From: JAFGSG01 sp964626055
GTDB lineage: Bacteria > Spirochaetota > UBA4802 > JAFGDQ01
Length of the DNA: 64,000 nucleotides
Direction of reading: 5' to 3'
Assembly: GCA_964626055.1 (NCBI GenBank)
Contig: CAZVDF010000007.1
Coordinates: forward strand, 29,607-93,606
In this document: positions 26,712 to 36,386 of the stretch, in pieces
Layout: each line of letters starts with the position of its first letter
How positions within the stretch are numbered: position 1 is the stretch's first letter
Notes under the pieces: generated by a model
Told to the model about the DNA's origin: nothing
Database searches by the model: none
What the model saw: the letters and a program-made list of their open reading frames with translations, nothing else
Translations under genes and position numbers: made by a program

Positions 26712-28526
26712 TTATTCATAATGTCTTAAAGCGTCCGCCGCTGACATCGCGGCAGCTCTTCTGGCTGGGAAATACGCAGTGAGCGCTGCAATTATGATGA
26801 TTAACACGATATTAAAAATGATGCCTGTAACAGTCGGAAGAAAATGCAGATGCTGGTTCAGCAGCAGTATCCCCATAGGATTGTCCACAACATTGAATTT
26901 AATGAGAGATAACAGCCCCATGATAATAAATGAAAGTATTATGCCGGAAACAGCAGCGATGAACGTAAGGGATACTGTTTCGAGCATAAAGATTGAGCGG
27001 ACATCTCTTTTCTGCATGCCGATCGCACGTATTGTGCCGATCTCGCGCGTACGCTCGCGAATGCTCATTCTAAGCGTATTAATTACACCGAGAACTATTA
27101 TGAAAAACAGAATGAGCACCGCGATAATAGTGATAAGATTAAGGGCGCCTTCGAGTTTCAGCACATCGCTCGCGGTTTCGTACATTGTATTAACGTCAAC
27201 AGTCGCAGCCTTGATCTTCTTCTTCGCGATCTGCGCCTCCTTCTTCTTTGCGTCGTCGGTCGTGGCGGTACGGTCAAGAAGTACCCATTCGTTGCCGAGG
27301 GCACTTTTAAAGGAAGCGTCATTCGGAGGGATAAACGCATTATCTTTATCCTTCACAAGATCAGGAAGATCAGCGTAGAAATTTTTATAAAATAATGATT
27401 CATGCATGTATATTGTCCTGTCGCCCGTAGCCGGTGTTTCCGCAAATATCCCGTTTATTTTAAATGTAAAATTCGCATTTTTATCAGCGAATTTCGGCTT
27501 ATAGCTTACCGATATCTTTGCGCCCGGGTAAGCGCCGACCGTGTAGGCAAGCTTCAGTCCTATCATAACTCCGTCTTTTGCGAGCACATCATCCATTCTG
27601 CCCGCTGTAAGCCTGAAAGAATTGCGCAATATTTTTTTTGATTCATCATCAGCCATAAAAGGAAGGATAGTAGCTTTTACACCGGCTGGCCCGGTTAAAG
27701 TACCTGCGATAAACGCAGGGACCGGTTTTAAAACTTTGTGCAGCTTATCAGCCGTTCTCACGGCATCTCTTACAGGATCTTTAAGGATTATTTGGATGTT
27801 TCCGCATTCCTGAGCTCTGTAACCCATCATCCTTTTTATGTTTTTTAACTCAACGAACATGACACCCTGCATAAAAATATTGTCATTTGCCATAATACCA
27901 ACCACAACCATGTTAACAACCTGTCTCTGTCCGAAAACATTCCTGTACCTGATCCGGATGATGTCATTTAATTTTACATTCAAGGAACCGGCTAACTGCT
28001 TGGAAAGTAACAATGGATTCTCAACATCCGTTCGGATAAGGTCTCTATATGATCCTTCAACGACATTGAAAGAAGCCATATATTTTTTCATAAGCTCATC
28101 GCTTACTATTTTTGACATATCTACACCGACAACAATAACATTCTCGGCTTTTCCGTTTCCTATTGCCTTGGTGAACATTGCTACAGCTTCATCGATATCT
28201 TCGAGCAGGTCTTTATCCACATTTTTTTTGATCACACTTAAAAGCCATTCTTTATCCCTGAATATGGGGATCCTTCTGCCGCTTCCTTCGTTAAAATTAA
28301 TACCAACATGGCCTGTCATGTAAACGACTATCTTATTGAACATTATATCGGAAACGCCGTGTGAAAAAGAATTTGCGGCAATAAGTATCATCACTCCGAA
28401 TGCCATTGCTGACCCGAGAAATATATTTCTACGCCTCTGGCGCAGGAGGTTCCTCAGACTTATAGTTAAAAGAAATTTTAAATGGCTTATTATATTGCGC
28501 AAATTCATTATTAATGAAAATTTCAT
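26712..28526 (-). CDS. FtsX/LolE-type ABC permease, large subunit
   Basis: 604 aa. One N-terminal membrane helix (NIFLGSAMAFGVMILIAANSF), a long periplasmic MacB-core-like domain and three C-terminal helices with the FtsX-type loop RTREIGTIRAIGMQKRDV, ending PARRAAAMSAADALRHYE. The start codon follows the upstream permease stop by one base, with GAGGG as ribosome site. With its partner it forms a heterodimeric exporter or extractor of the LolCDE/MacB type. Confidence 0.88.
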   Translation of the reverse strand: MKFSLIMNLRNIISHLKFLLTISLRNLLRQRRRNIFLGSAMAFGVMILIAANSFSHGVSDIMFNKIVVYMTGHVGINFNEGSGRRIPIFRDKEWLLSVIKKNVDKDLLEDIDEAVAMFTKAIGNGKAENVIVVGVDMSKIVSDELMKKYMASFNVVEGSYRDLIRTDVENPLLLSKQLAGSLNVKLNDIIRIRYRNVFGQRQVVNMVVVGIMANDNIFMQGVMFVELKNIKRMMGYRAQECGNIQIILKDPVRDAVRTADKLHKVLKPVPAFIAGTLTGPAGVKATILPFMADDESKKILRNSFRLTAGRMDDVLAKDGVMIGLKLAYTVGAYPGAKISVSYKPKFADKNANFTFKINGIFAETPATGDRTIYMHESLFYKNFYADLPDLVKDKDNAFIPPNDASFKSALGNEWVLLDRTATTDDAKKKEAQIAKKKIKAATVDVNTMYETASDVLKLEGALNLITIIAVLILFFIIVLGVINTLRMSIRERTREIGTIRAIGMQKRDVRSIFMLETVSLTFIAAVSGIILSFIIMGLLSLIKFNVVDNPMGILLLNQHLHFLPTVTGIIFNIVLIIIIAALTAYFPARRAAAMSAADALRHYE

Positions 28527-28527
28527 G

Positions 28528-30057
28528 TCATTCCCTCGCGATCGCGTCGAGCGGAGTAATGCTGTTCGCTACTTTTATAGGATAAATCGTCGTAATAACT
28601 GTTACAAGCAAAAGCTGAATAATAACTATCAGCATGTCGAAAAAAGAAAGGAACGGCTTAAAGGTATCGCCTCCGTACAGGAGCTGGAGAAGATCGTTAC
28701 CGGTCGTAATTTCAAAAAGCGGAATAATGTTCACAATCAGTATTCCGAGTATAAATCCCAGTCCTCCGAATATTCCGGAAAGAATAACAGTTTCACCGAA
28801 AAACATTTCGCTGATAAAATTTTTTCTAGCTCCAACTGCGCGCATCATCCCTATTTCAGTCGTTCTTTCTATTGCGGCCATCGTAAGCGTATTGACAATA
28901 ATGACAATTGCTACAAAGAATATCATCATAACAAATATAAAAAGTGCTCCTTTAATGATTACAGCCATATTGCCTATGAATCCGGTAGCTTTTTTCCATG
29001 TCACTGCGCGAATTTCCAGCTCGGCCTGCCTGAATTTCGCGTTAAGTTCATCAATCGATTTCTCAAGCCTTCCGCTGTCCTTAAGTTTCACGAAAACGCA
29101 ATTATACATTCCGCTTTCAAGATCAATTCCGGTCTGGGTAGTAAGCTTTTTTTTCTTGAAATTAATCGAACCGACATCCGAAGTACCGACATCGCGTACA
29201 AAAAAAGCATCCTTTCCGAACATTGAATCCAGATTGTCGCTCTCAGCCGCGAGCAGCTTTTGTTTGTCCTTTGATATGTCTGCTGCAAGATCTGAAGCTG
29301 AAAAATAACCCATACAGTTGCGATACGACTCGATATCCATTATCGAAAAATGTCCCCAGAAAGTATTGAGCGCCTTGAATTTGATTATTCCCTTAATACC
29401 AAGACGGATATCCGAAGTTGCTGAATCGTCTCTGTAGCCCATAAATACAGCGTTTGTTTTTAATGATAATTCATTTTTATAATGTTTCGCATCTTCCGTT
29501 AAATTATTCTCATTTAATCCCGCATTCTCGGGTATCAGCCAGACGTTCATCCGCATGTAAAGCTCGTCGCGCCAATAACTCGGTATGAGCACTCCAGGTT
29601 CATCGTCATTAAGAAGACGGCCCTCAATCGGATATATATTATTTTTAAAGATCTTTTTATATTCTTTAAAATCCACCCCAATTATATACATGTACCAGGG
29701 GTCTCCGTCATTCTCACTAAGCATCATGGCCATGTTTTTACCGACAGGAATAAAGGAATCGATGTAAGATTCTTTGATCAATATGCTTTTGATCTCTTTA
29801 TAATTCGGAATCGTGTTTATTATTCCACCGTACATTTTGAAAAGTATATTATCGGATCTTTCCTTGCTCGAAATGATAGCAATATCGCCCATAAAGCCGT
29901 TAATTATATTCGACTCAATGCCCTCGTTCATCCCGGATATAACGCCATTCCCGAGCGTCATTAACAGCGCTCCGAGAAAAAGTATAACCCCTATTATAAG
30001 GCTTTTCCCTTTATGTCTTTTAATGTTTCTCCACGCAATTTTTAAGATCAGTTCCAT
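28528..30057 (-). CDS. FtsX/LolC-type ABC permease, second subunit
   Basis: 509 aa from the ATG at 30057, preferred to the in-frame TTG at 30072 that would overlap the ATPase gene; GAGGG lies upstream. N-terminal helix (SLIIGVILFLGALLMTLGNGV), periplasmic domain, then three helices with the ERTTEIGMMRAVGARKNFI loop and a C-terminal PIKVANSITPLDAIARE. Same topology as the downstream permease but different in sequence, so the transporter is probably heteromeric. Confidence 0.88.
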   Translation of the reverse strand: MELILKIAWRNIKRHKGKSLIIGVILFLGALLMTLGNGVISGMNEGIESNIINGFMGDIAIISSKERSDNILFKMYGGIINTIPNYKEIKSILIKESYIDSFIPVGKNMAMMLSENDGDPWYMYIIGVDFKEYKKIFKNNIYPIEGRLLNDDEPGVLIPSYWRDELYMRMNVWLIPENAGLNENNLTEDAKHYKNELSLKTNAVFMGYRDDSATSDIRLGIKGIIKFKALNTFWGHFSIMDIESYRNCMGYFSASDLAADISKDKQKLLAAESDNLDSMFGKDAFFVRDVGTSDVGSINFKKKKLTTQTGIDLESGMYNCVFVKLKDSGRLEKSIDELNAKFRQAELEIRAVTWKKATGFIGNMAVIIKGALFIFVMMIFFVAIVIIVNTLTMAAIERTTEIGMMRAVGARKNFISEMFFGETVILSGIFGGLGFILGILIVNIIPLFEITTGNDLLQLLYGGDTFKPFLSFFDMLIVIIQLLLVTVITTIYPIKVANSITPLDAIARE

Positions 30058-30061
30058 CGGG

Positions 30062-30736
30062 TTAACCCTCAATCAATCCGTCTTTTATTTTGACTATATC
30101 CTGGGCGTATTTTAAAACATGCTCATCATGCGTTGAGAAGATAAACGTTGTCTTTTCGATCTCGTTCATTTTTTTCATGAGCTCAAGGATCTGAGAGCCG
30201 GTAACCGAATCGAGATTCGCGGTAGGTTCGTCGGCAAGCACGATGTCCGGATTGGTCACGAGCGCGCGCGCGATCGCGACCCGCTGGCGCTGCCCGCCTG
30301 AGAGCTCCGCCGGCCTGTGTTCCGCGTACTCGCTTAGCCCGACTTCATCTATAAGCTTTTCTGCCCTCTTCCTTATCTCTGTCCTGGACTGGTCCTTCAT
30401 CAGCAGCAGGGGGAACTCAACATTCTCGATAACGTTCAGCACGGGAATAAGATTGAAAGTCTGAAAAATAAATCCTATCTTATGCAGGCGAAGATCCGTA
30501 ACCTCCCTGTCAGTCAATGCGGTTATCTCGGTGTCGTGAACTTTAACGCTTCCTTCCGTGGCGAAATCAATGCATCCGATTATATTCAAAAGCGTGGTTT
30601 TCCCGCTGCCGGACGGGCCGACAATGCTCATGAACTCGCCTTCGCGTATTGCAAGATCGATTCCCCTCAGCGCGCGGACGGTTGTTTCTCCAAGAGCATA
30701 ATTCTTTTTTAAGCCTTTTATCTCTATTATATCCAC
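30062..30736 (-). CDS. LolD/MacB-type ABC transporter ATPase
   Basis: 224 aa. Walker A GPSGSGKTT near residue 40, signature LSGGQRQRVAIARAL near 144, Walker B DIVLADEPTANLD and H-loop FSTHD. This is the mechanotransmission-type ATPase family (LolD, MacB, FtsE). It begins with GTG at 30736, supported by AGGAG seven bases upstream. First gene of the five-gene envelope operon; its stop lies four bases before the permease start. Confidence 0.92.
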   Translation of the reverse strand: MDIIEIKGLKKNYALGETTVRALRGIDLAIREGEFMSIVGPSGSGKTTLLNIIGCIDFATEGSVKVHDTEITALTDREVTDLRLHKIGFIFQTFNLIPVLNVIENVEFPLLLMKDQSRTEIRKRAEKLIDEVGLSEYAEHRPAELSGGQRQRVAIARALVTNPDIVLADEPTANLDSVTGSQILELMKKMNEIEKTTFIFSTHDEHVLKYAQDIVKIKDGLIEG

Positions 30737-30830
30737 AGTAGTCTCCTGTAATTAAAATTATAACTATATATTCAACAAATTCCAGGGCAAAATTTACACT
30801 CACTAAATACCTGAAAGGATATATCCTGTA

Positions 30831-31493
30831 TTAAATATTCAATTTCGGCATGATTTCGGAAAAACTGATTAAATCGATAACATAATGAGCGAACAGAGAA
30901 GGCAATATCGAGTCTGTCCTTATGACGGAAATCATTGCGAAAACACCCCAGACAGCCGTTGTAAAAACAGGCACAATACCGACCGACCAGTGTATTAATC
31001 CGAAAACAATCGAGGAAATAATTATTATCCTTGTATTATTAACTGTTTTTTCTTTAAAATACGAATACCAGTATCCCCTGAATATCAATTCTTCGGTCAG
31101 GGCGACTATTATCAGTCCGAAAGTAAGATCGACTATTCTGCCGACCGGTCCGTCATATTTGGGGTAATTAAAAAAATAAATTTTAGGAACAATTTTTAAT
31201 AATATTTCCTCCAGGATGAAAAATACTGCCGATCCGATAAATACGAGACATAACGACCAGAGTATGAACGCCTTAACGGACAATTTGTTCAATTTAAGAA
31301 AAGAGATATCTATTATCTTAACCTTAAATAAATACAGGATTATAACGATGGATATTGCTCTGAACAAATAATCTGCTGCGAGATACTGTGTTATTGTACC
31401 GGTAAAAATAAACACAAAATCGTTGAATAAATATATTGCCGCAAGTATATAGAAAAAATACGATTTAATGTATTCTGATTTTATTTTATTCAT
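30831..31493 (-). CDS. CPBP-family intramembrane protease (CAAX-like)
   Basis: 220 aa with about six membrane helices. Family motifs EELIFRGYWYSYF (motif 1, double Glu and Arg), FGLIHWSVG (motif 2, His) and FAHYVID (motif 3, His) are present, giving the putative metal/acid active site of Rce1/CPBP abortive-infection proteases. Upstream of the export operon on the same strand but separated by about 95 bases. Substrate unknown. Confidence 0.85.
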   Translation of the reverse strand: MNKIKSEYIKSYFFYILAAIYLFNDFVFIFTGTITQYLAADYLFRAISIVIILYLFKVKIIDISFLKLNKLSVKAFILWSLCLVFIGSAVFFILEEILLKIVPKIYFFNYPKYDGPVGRIVDLTFGLIIVALTEELIFRGYWYSYFKEKTVNNTRIIIISSIVFGLIHWSVGIVPVFTTAVWGVFAMISVIRTDSILPSLFAHYVIDLISFSEIMPKLNI

Positions 31494-31706
31494 CTGGATG
31501 CACTGATACTCATAATTACCGGAAATACATTCGTTATTCGTACAGCCGGGATATCCCCGTGACGGGCAATAAGTTTAAATTGACAAAGTTTAAGATCGCA
31601 TTTAAAGTGAGATTGTCAATTTCTTTTTAAAAGCCGTTTCGAAATAGTTACCGCTTTGTATATTCAACGGTATTTGCTGCAATTTGTTTCTATACCCGGA
31701 CCAGAT

Positions 31707-31976
31707 ATGGATGAGAAAATAATAAAGATCGATCTTGAAGATGAACTGGACCTTCACTACTTCGATCCCGAAGACGTGAAGGATGTCCTGATCGAGTTCA
31801 TCGAAATTGCCGCCGCTAAAAATAAAAGGCAGATACGAATTATCCACGGTAAGGGAATCTCCGTTCTGAAAGCCATAGTGCATAACGAACTGAAACGGAA
31901 CAGCAGAATACTTTCTTTCAGCAGCGACGGCGGCAACTGGGGAGCAACGCTTGCCATATTAAAAAATGACCCTTAG
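31707..31976 (+). CDS. Stand-alone Smr-domain protein
   Basis: 89 aa from the ATG at 31707 (an upstream TTG at 31656 is less convincing). It is almost entirely an Smr (small MutS-related) domain: ELDLHYFDPEDVKDVLIEF, then IRIIHGKGISVLKAIVHNEL with the HGKG nuclease-type loop and GGNWGATLAIL. Smr domains act as nucleases on DNA or RNA. A second Smr domain ends MutS2 at 33972-36386, two kilobases on. Confidence 0.82.
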   Translation: MDEKIIKIDLEDELDLHYFDPEDVKDVLIEFIEIAAAKNKRQIRIIHGKGISVLKAIVHNELKRNSRILSFSSDGGNWGATLAILKNDP

Positions 31977-31992
31977 CGAAATCCACAGGCAA

Positions 31993-32310
31993 TTAAGACT
32001 TTATCATAACAAGCATCATTTTAAATTTTTCAACAGCTCTTAAAGCGTGCGGTTTGTTGGCAGGCATAATAATCATCTCGCCTTTCTTTACCGATGAATC
32101 AATGCCGGATATGGTTATCTGCGCCTGACCGTCAATTATGTAGACCATAGCATCGAAAGGAGCCGTATGTTCGCTCAGTTTCTGATCTTTATCGAAAGCG
32201 AATAATGTTACAGATCCGCTCGCTTTATCCAAAATTATCCTGCTTACGATCGATCCTTCCCGGTAATCAACCGATCCGGATAAACCGGCTACTTCGTTCT
32301 CGGATTTCAT
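31993..32310 (-). CDS. Small cupin-domain protein
   Basis: 105 aa single-domain cupin: FDAMVYIIDGQAQITISG and MIIMPANKPHALRAVEKFKMMLVMI. The metal-binding histidine pattern is reduced (H in SEHTAPFD and PHAL). GAGG precedes the ATG. Function open; such proteins are sensors, isomerases or metal-binding stress proteins. Confidence 0.78.
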   Translation of the reverse strand: MKSENEVAGLSGSVDYREGSIVSRIILDKASGSVTLFAFDKDQKLSEHTAPFDAMVYIIDGQAQITISGIDSSVKKGEMIIMPANKPHALRAVEKFKMMLVMIKS

Positions 32311-32437
32311 TTTTACCTCATTAGAGTTGTTGTGTTACTGGTTTTTACTGATCACTAATAATTGATAATTCAGCACATTTAAAAAAAATTTTCAAGTAAT
32401 TTTATAATAAACTATTTGATTATAATATTTTTGTTAC

Positions 32438-32503
32438 GGAAGTCATCTTAAAATTATATTTTTTTATATTGATAAATGAATCAATAATTTTGAGATGGCT
32501 TCT
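32438..32503. mobile_element. Family B inverted-repeat element, 66-bp short copy
   Basis: Left end ggaagtcatcttaaaatta (from 32438) and right end taattttgagatggcttct (to 32503) form imperfect termini matching the 204-bp copy at 40333-40536. The internal hairpin is missing. It lies 65 bases upstream of the DRTGG gene, just before its predicted promoter. Confidence 0.6.
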
Positions 32504-32512
32504 ATATTTTTA

Positions 32513-32541
32513 TTGACTTTTAAAAAATTTCAATCGATATT
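32513..32541 (+). promoter_or_regulatory. Candidate sigma-70 promoter for the DRTGG gene
   Basis: TTGACT at 32513-32518, a 17-base spacer, then GATATT at 32536-32541 (5/6 and 4/6 matches to consensus). It lies about 27 bases upstream of the DRTGG gene and immediately after the family B element, whose insertion may shape its expression. Confidence 0.45.
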
Positions 32542-32567
32542 CCATCGTACTTACGGAGGCATATATA

Positions 32568-32924
32568 ATGAAACTTCAGGAACTCCTCACATTGGTGAAA
32601 GGCGATATTTTAACCGAAAACGTGAACCTGAATCGCGAGGTCAAGGGCGGATGCGGGGCCGATCTTATGAGCGATGTGCTGGCTTCCATTCAACCGCGTG
32701 CGGTTCTTTTAACCGGGCTCTGTAATCCGCAGGTCGTACGGACTGCCCAGATAGCTGATGTGGCGGCTATAGTTCTTGTACGGGGCAAAAGGCCGCCCAA
32801 AGAGACTATCGATCTGGCTAACCAGGAAAATATTCCGCTGATCTCTTCACCTTTCGGGATGTTCGAATTATGCGGGCATCTGTATAAAGCAGGCCTGCCC
32901 AGCCTTGAAAAAGATATAACCTAA
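32568..32924 (+). CDS. DRTGG-domain protein
   Basis: 118 aa. The sequence KLQELLTLVKGDILTEN, then ADLMSDVLASIQPRAVLLTG, VRTAQIADVAAIVLVRGK and ENIPLISSPFGMFELCGHLY fits a DRTGG domain, a putative nucleotide or ligand sensor often found with CBS domains. A strong GGAGG precedes the ATG. Next gene, 20 bases on, is a CBS-kinase protein; this pairing is typical of anaerobe operons tied to hydrogenase or energy sensing. Function inferred only. Confidence 0.8.
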   Translation: MKLQELLTLVKGDILTENVNLNREVKGGCGADLMSDVLASIQPRAVLLTGLCNPQVVRTAQIADVAAIVLVRGKRPPKETIDLANQENIPLISSPFGMFELCGHLYKAGLPSLEKDIT

Positions 32925-32944
32925 ATTTAAAAATATTCCGGGAT

Positions 32945-33955
32945 ATGATGAGCAAAATCGATAATAATAAAGTAAAAAATAAAACAAAAAAGATAACAGA
33001 CGGCGCTGCCGGCATAATCTCAAGAGTTGAAGAACTGGCTTATGAGCTAAAAGTGGAAGAGGTAATGAAACGGGACGTCCAGACAGTTACTCCCGAGATG
33101 CATCTTTTGCAGGTTCTGGATATGTTCCGCGAAATCCGTATTTCCGGCGCCCCGGTAATTAAAGAAGAAAAACTTATTGGGATCATTAGCATTGAAGATC
33201 TTATCCGTTCTTTAAGGAAAGGCGACATCGAAGCTCCGGTATCGAAATATTTCAGTACTAACGTCATAACCATCAAGTCTTATGATCCCGTTGTCGAAGC
33301 GCTTAAGGTGTTCGGGCATACATCGGTAGGACGACTGCCGGTTCTGGATGAATCTGATAAACTTGTCGGCATCATAACAAAGGGCAACATTACCAGCGGC
33401 ATATTAAGAGCTCTCGAATCGGACTATCAAGCTGAAGAAGTAAGACGTTACCGGGCCAGCCATCTTTTCGAAGATATCGTTTCGGACCGCACAGGCCTGA
33501 TTTTAAGATATAACATAAAACCGCGAGATTTTATTCACGGCGGAGCCGCTTCAAGCTATATCAAACGCGCTCTGGCAAGGCTGGGCGCGAATCCCCAGAT
33601 AGCCCGGCGCTGCTCCATTGCGGTCTATGAAGCCGAAATGAACCTTATTATTCATACTACCAGCGGCGGAACCATCCGCGTAGAAATCGAACCCCATATG
33701 ATCTCTATACGCACCATTGACGACGGCCCGGGCATAGCGGATATCAAACAGGCAATGCAGCCCGGTTTTTCCACTGCGCCCGAAGAAATACGCGAAATGG
33801 GTTTCGGCGCGGGCATGGGACTGAAAAACATCGAACGATGCGTTGATGAGATATCACTGAAATCGACAGTCGGCAAGGGAACCAAGCTTGAACTTAAAAT
33901 AAATCTGCAGCCCAAGGACATCTTTAAAGAAACCCATACGAACAGGGGAGACTAA
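32945..33955 (+). CDS. CBS-domain / GHKL-type kinase protein
   Basis: 336 aa. A CBS pair at about residues 35-150 (VEEVMKRDVQTVTPEMHLL, GAPVIKEEKLIGIISIEDL, GRLPVLDESDKLVGIITKGN) is followed by an RsbW-like serine-kinase/ATPase domain from about residue 210 (SIAVYEAEMNLIIHT with the N-box, IDDGPGIADI as G1 and GFGAGMGLKNIERCVDE as G2). This suggests an adenylate-sensing protein that phosphorylates or binds an anti-sigma-type partner. It follows the DRTGG gene closely and precedes mutS2 by 16 bases. Confidence 0.85.
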   Translation: MMSKIDNNKVKNKTKKITDGAAGIISRVEELAYELKVEEVMKRDVQTVTPEMHLLQVLDMFREIRISGAPVIKEEKLIGIISIEDLIRSLRKGDIEAPVSKYFSTNVITIKSYDPVVEALKVFGHTSVGRLPVLDESDKLVGIITKGNITSGILRALESDYQAEEVRRYRASHLFEDIVSDRTGLILRYNIKPRDFIHGGAASSYIKRALARLGANPQIARRCSIAVYEAEMNLIIHTTSGGTIRVEIEPHMISIRTIDDGPGIADIKQAMQPGFSTAPEEIREMGFGAGMGLKNIERCVDEISLKSTVGKGTKLELKINLQPKDIFKETHTNRGD

Positions 33956-33971
33956 AGAGCTGAAGGAATCT

Positions 33972-36386
33972 ATGCCGTTATCAGAACGCGTTTTAAAAGT
34001 ACTGGAATGGGACAGTATCCTTAAAGAGCTCGAAAAGAGATGTGTAACGTCCCCGGGTAAAAGCATCGTTTCCGCGATAAAACCTATTCCTGCAGACATA
34101 GTAAAACAACGCCTCAGATATATTACAGAACTTAAAGAAACGCTTAATGACGAATCTCCCGATTTCACAGGAATTTCAGACATCAGCCCTCTCGTGGAAA
34201 CTGCGTCAAAGGAAGGAGTGCTGGATACGGGCGAACTTTGCCGGATCAGGGATTTCGTCAGAGCGCTGAACAGGATAATCTCTTTTCTCGCAAGAAATAA
34301 ATCCAGGTTGAAAAATGCATCGGAAAAATTCAGCACGCTGAATAAGCTCCCGGAACTCGGCGAACTTTTAAATTCGTCCCTCACCGACAATAACGAAATT
34401 AATATCGACAAATACCCGGCATTGAAAATCATTAAAGAAAGCCTCTCCAGGGCAAAACACGAAATTGAAAAAAAACTCGGAGATATAATGCGTTCGCAAT
34501 CGCTTTCTTCGGCAATCCAGGAAAAAGTCCATTCCATCCGCAACGAGCGTTACGTGATCCTGATCAAATCCAACATGAGGGACAGAATCAGGGGCAATTT
34601 CCATGACGTGTCGTCCAGCGGCGCAACGATCTATATAGAACCGGAAGAAATAATAGGCCTTAACAACAGAATGATCATGCTCGAGAGGGATTACAGAAAT
34701 GAAATATACAAAATATTACGCATCATATCGGGAATTACCGCGAACTATGCAGCCGAGCTTTTGCATGACCAGGAATTGATCGCGGAACTCGATTTTCTCA
34801 CTTCTTCCTCAAGGCTGAGCGTATCGCTTAAGGCGAACGAGCCGGAAATCTCAAACGACGGAATTATTGAACTGTACAGCGCGAGACACCCCCTGCTCTA
34901 TTTAATGAGCCCGGGAACCGTAGTCCCGAACGACATATCGATCGGAAGAAAATATAATTGTATGATAATATCCGGCGCCAACACGGGCGGTAAAACCGTG
35001 CTGCTCAAGACTGCAGGGCTATGCGCGCTTCTGGCAATGCACGGGCTGCATATACCGGCAGGGCCGGATTCGGTCATAGGGATATTCTCGGATATACTTG
35101 CCGATATCGGCGACGACCAGAGCATATTCCAGTCCCTGTCGACATTCTCCGGGCAGATACTGGTCATAAACGAAATGATAATATCCGCCGATCGAAACAT
35201 GCTTGTGCTTATCGATGAAATACTCGCAGGCACAAATCCGCGCCAGGGAGCGGTCCTGGCCGAAGCCGTGCTGGAACAACTTGCGGAGACCGGTGCGGTG
35301 ATCATTGCAGCTACGCATTATCCCGAGCTGAAGGAACTTGCTGTAAAAAACAGAAGATTTGAGAACGCATCTGTCTCATTTGACGTCGGTACCCTCAAAC
35401 CGACTTACAAGCTCAGGACAGGGCTGCCGGGGACAAGCTACACCCTGGATATCGCGCAGACATACGGGATGAGAAGCGATATAATAGAGCGCGCGAAGCA
35501 GCTGCTGGACAGCCGTGAGATGACAACGGAGGCACTCATTGAAAACATCCAGAAGCACAGGGAAGAGCTCGAAGAAGAACGCGGGAAAATAAAAGAAGCC
35601 GGCATCGAACTATCGAAAGAGAAAACCAAATATTACGAACTTCAGTTAAAGCTTAACCAGAGAACAGAAGAGATAAAAAAAGAACGCGGCATAGAATTTC
35701 TTGAAGAAATCGACAGATACAGGAAGGAAATTGCACGTAAAATAAAGGGATTAAAAGATGAAAACGAAAAAGACCTGGGAAAAATAAGGCAGGAGCTTGC
35801 AAAGACCAGGGATAAAATTTCCGCAGGAATAAAGAAAGACAGAAAAACAATATTCCTGAGTAAAAACAAAGCATTTGATCCGGAAAAAGCTAAATCCGGA
35901 GACATCGTTTTTATAAGTTCGCTGGAGAAATCCGGAAGGATTAATGCAATCGATATAAAAAATAAAAAGGCATCGGTGATCATAGGCAATTCCATAAAAG
36001 CGAAATATAAATTCGACGACCTTCTGACGCCGATCGCGAGACAGGCAAAAAATAAAAAACAAAAACCCGTGAAAAATATTTCCGCAATTGTTTCCGGACA
36101 GCACGAAACGGCTGACGGGAAGGAAATCCCGGGCGTAGTCCAGACATCGGAAAATACAATTGATCTTCGCGGTCTGAAAGTAGATGAAGCCATCGCAAAG
36201 CTCGAAAACGATCTTGACCGCATTATGCGAATGAACATAAAAACAGCTGTCGTTATACACGGGCACGGCACGGGCGCGCTTAAACAGGCTGTCCGGGCCC
36301 AGCTTAAGCACTCATATTATGTCAGGAACTCGAGGGCGGGCGGATACGGCGAAGGCGGCGACGGCGTCACTGTCGTAACGCTTTAG
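33972..36386 (+). CDS. mutS2: Endonuclease MutS2
   Basis: 804 aa. N-terminal LEWDSILKELEKRC is the usual MutS2 start; the MutS core ATPase has GANTGGKTVLLKT around residue 337 and Walker B VLIDEILAGTNP, then a THYPELK switch; a coiled coil follows at 510-620; the C-terminal Smr domain is seen as TIDLRGLKVDEAI and AVVIHGHGTGALK. AAGGA precedes the ATG at 33972. MutS2 suppresses recombination and rescues collided ribosomes in other bacteria. Full-length, no defects seen. Confidence 0.95.
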   Translation: MPLSERVLKVLEWDSILKELEKRCVTSPGKSIVSAIKPIPADIVKQRLRYITELKETLNDESPDFTGISDISPLVETASKEGVLDTGELCRIRDFVRALNRIISFLARNKSRLKNASEKFSTLNKLPELGELLNSSLTDNNEINIDKYPALKIIKESLSRAKHEIEKKLGDIMRSQSLSSAIQEKVHSIRNERYVILIKSNMRDRIRGNFHDVSSSGATIYIEPEEIIGLNNRMIMLERDYRNEIYKILRIISGITANYAAELLHDQELIAELDFLTSSSRLSVSLKANEPEISNDGIIELYSARHPLLYLMSPGTVVPNDISIGRKYNCMIISGANTGGKTVLLKTAGLCALLAMHGLHIPAGPDSVIGIFSDILADIGDDQSIFQSLSTFSGQILVINEMIISADRNMLVLIDEILAGTNPRQGAVLAEAVLEQLAETGAVIIAATHYPELKELAVKNRRFENASVSFDVGTLKPTYKLRTGLPGTSYTLDIAQTYGMRSDIIERAKQLLDSREMTTEALIENIQKHREELEEERGKIKEAGIELSKEKTKYYELQLKLNQRTEEIKKERGIEFLEEIDRYRKEIARKIKGLKDENEKDLGKIRQELAKTRDKISAGIKKDRKTIFLSKNKAFDPEKAKSGDIVFISSLEKSGRINAIDIKNKKASVIIGNSIKAKYKFDDLLTPIARQAKNKKQKPVKNISAIVSGQHETADGKEIPGVVQTSENTIDLRGLKVDEAIAKLENDLDRIMRMNIKTAVVIHGHGTGALKQAVRAQLKHSYYVRNSRAGGYGEGGDGVTVVTL

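Noticed and set aside
26779..27378. 199-codon plus-strand frame opposite the FtsX permease
   Set aside because: Low-complexity Ser/Ile/Arg product; shadow of a well-supported gene.
28336..29226. 296-codon plus-strand frame opposite the permeases
   Set aside because: Asn/Tyr/Lys-rich shadow crossing a gene junction; no domain.
35642..36271. Long minus-strand frame of 209 codons opposite mutS2
   Set aside because: It is the mirror of the MutS2 coiled coil; Ser/Phe-rich composition and no ribosome site.
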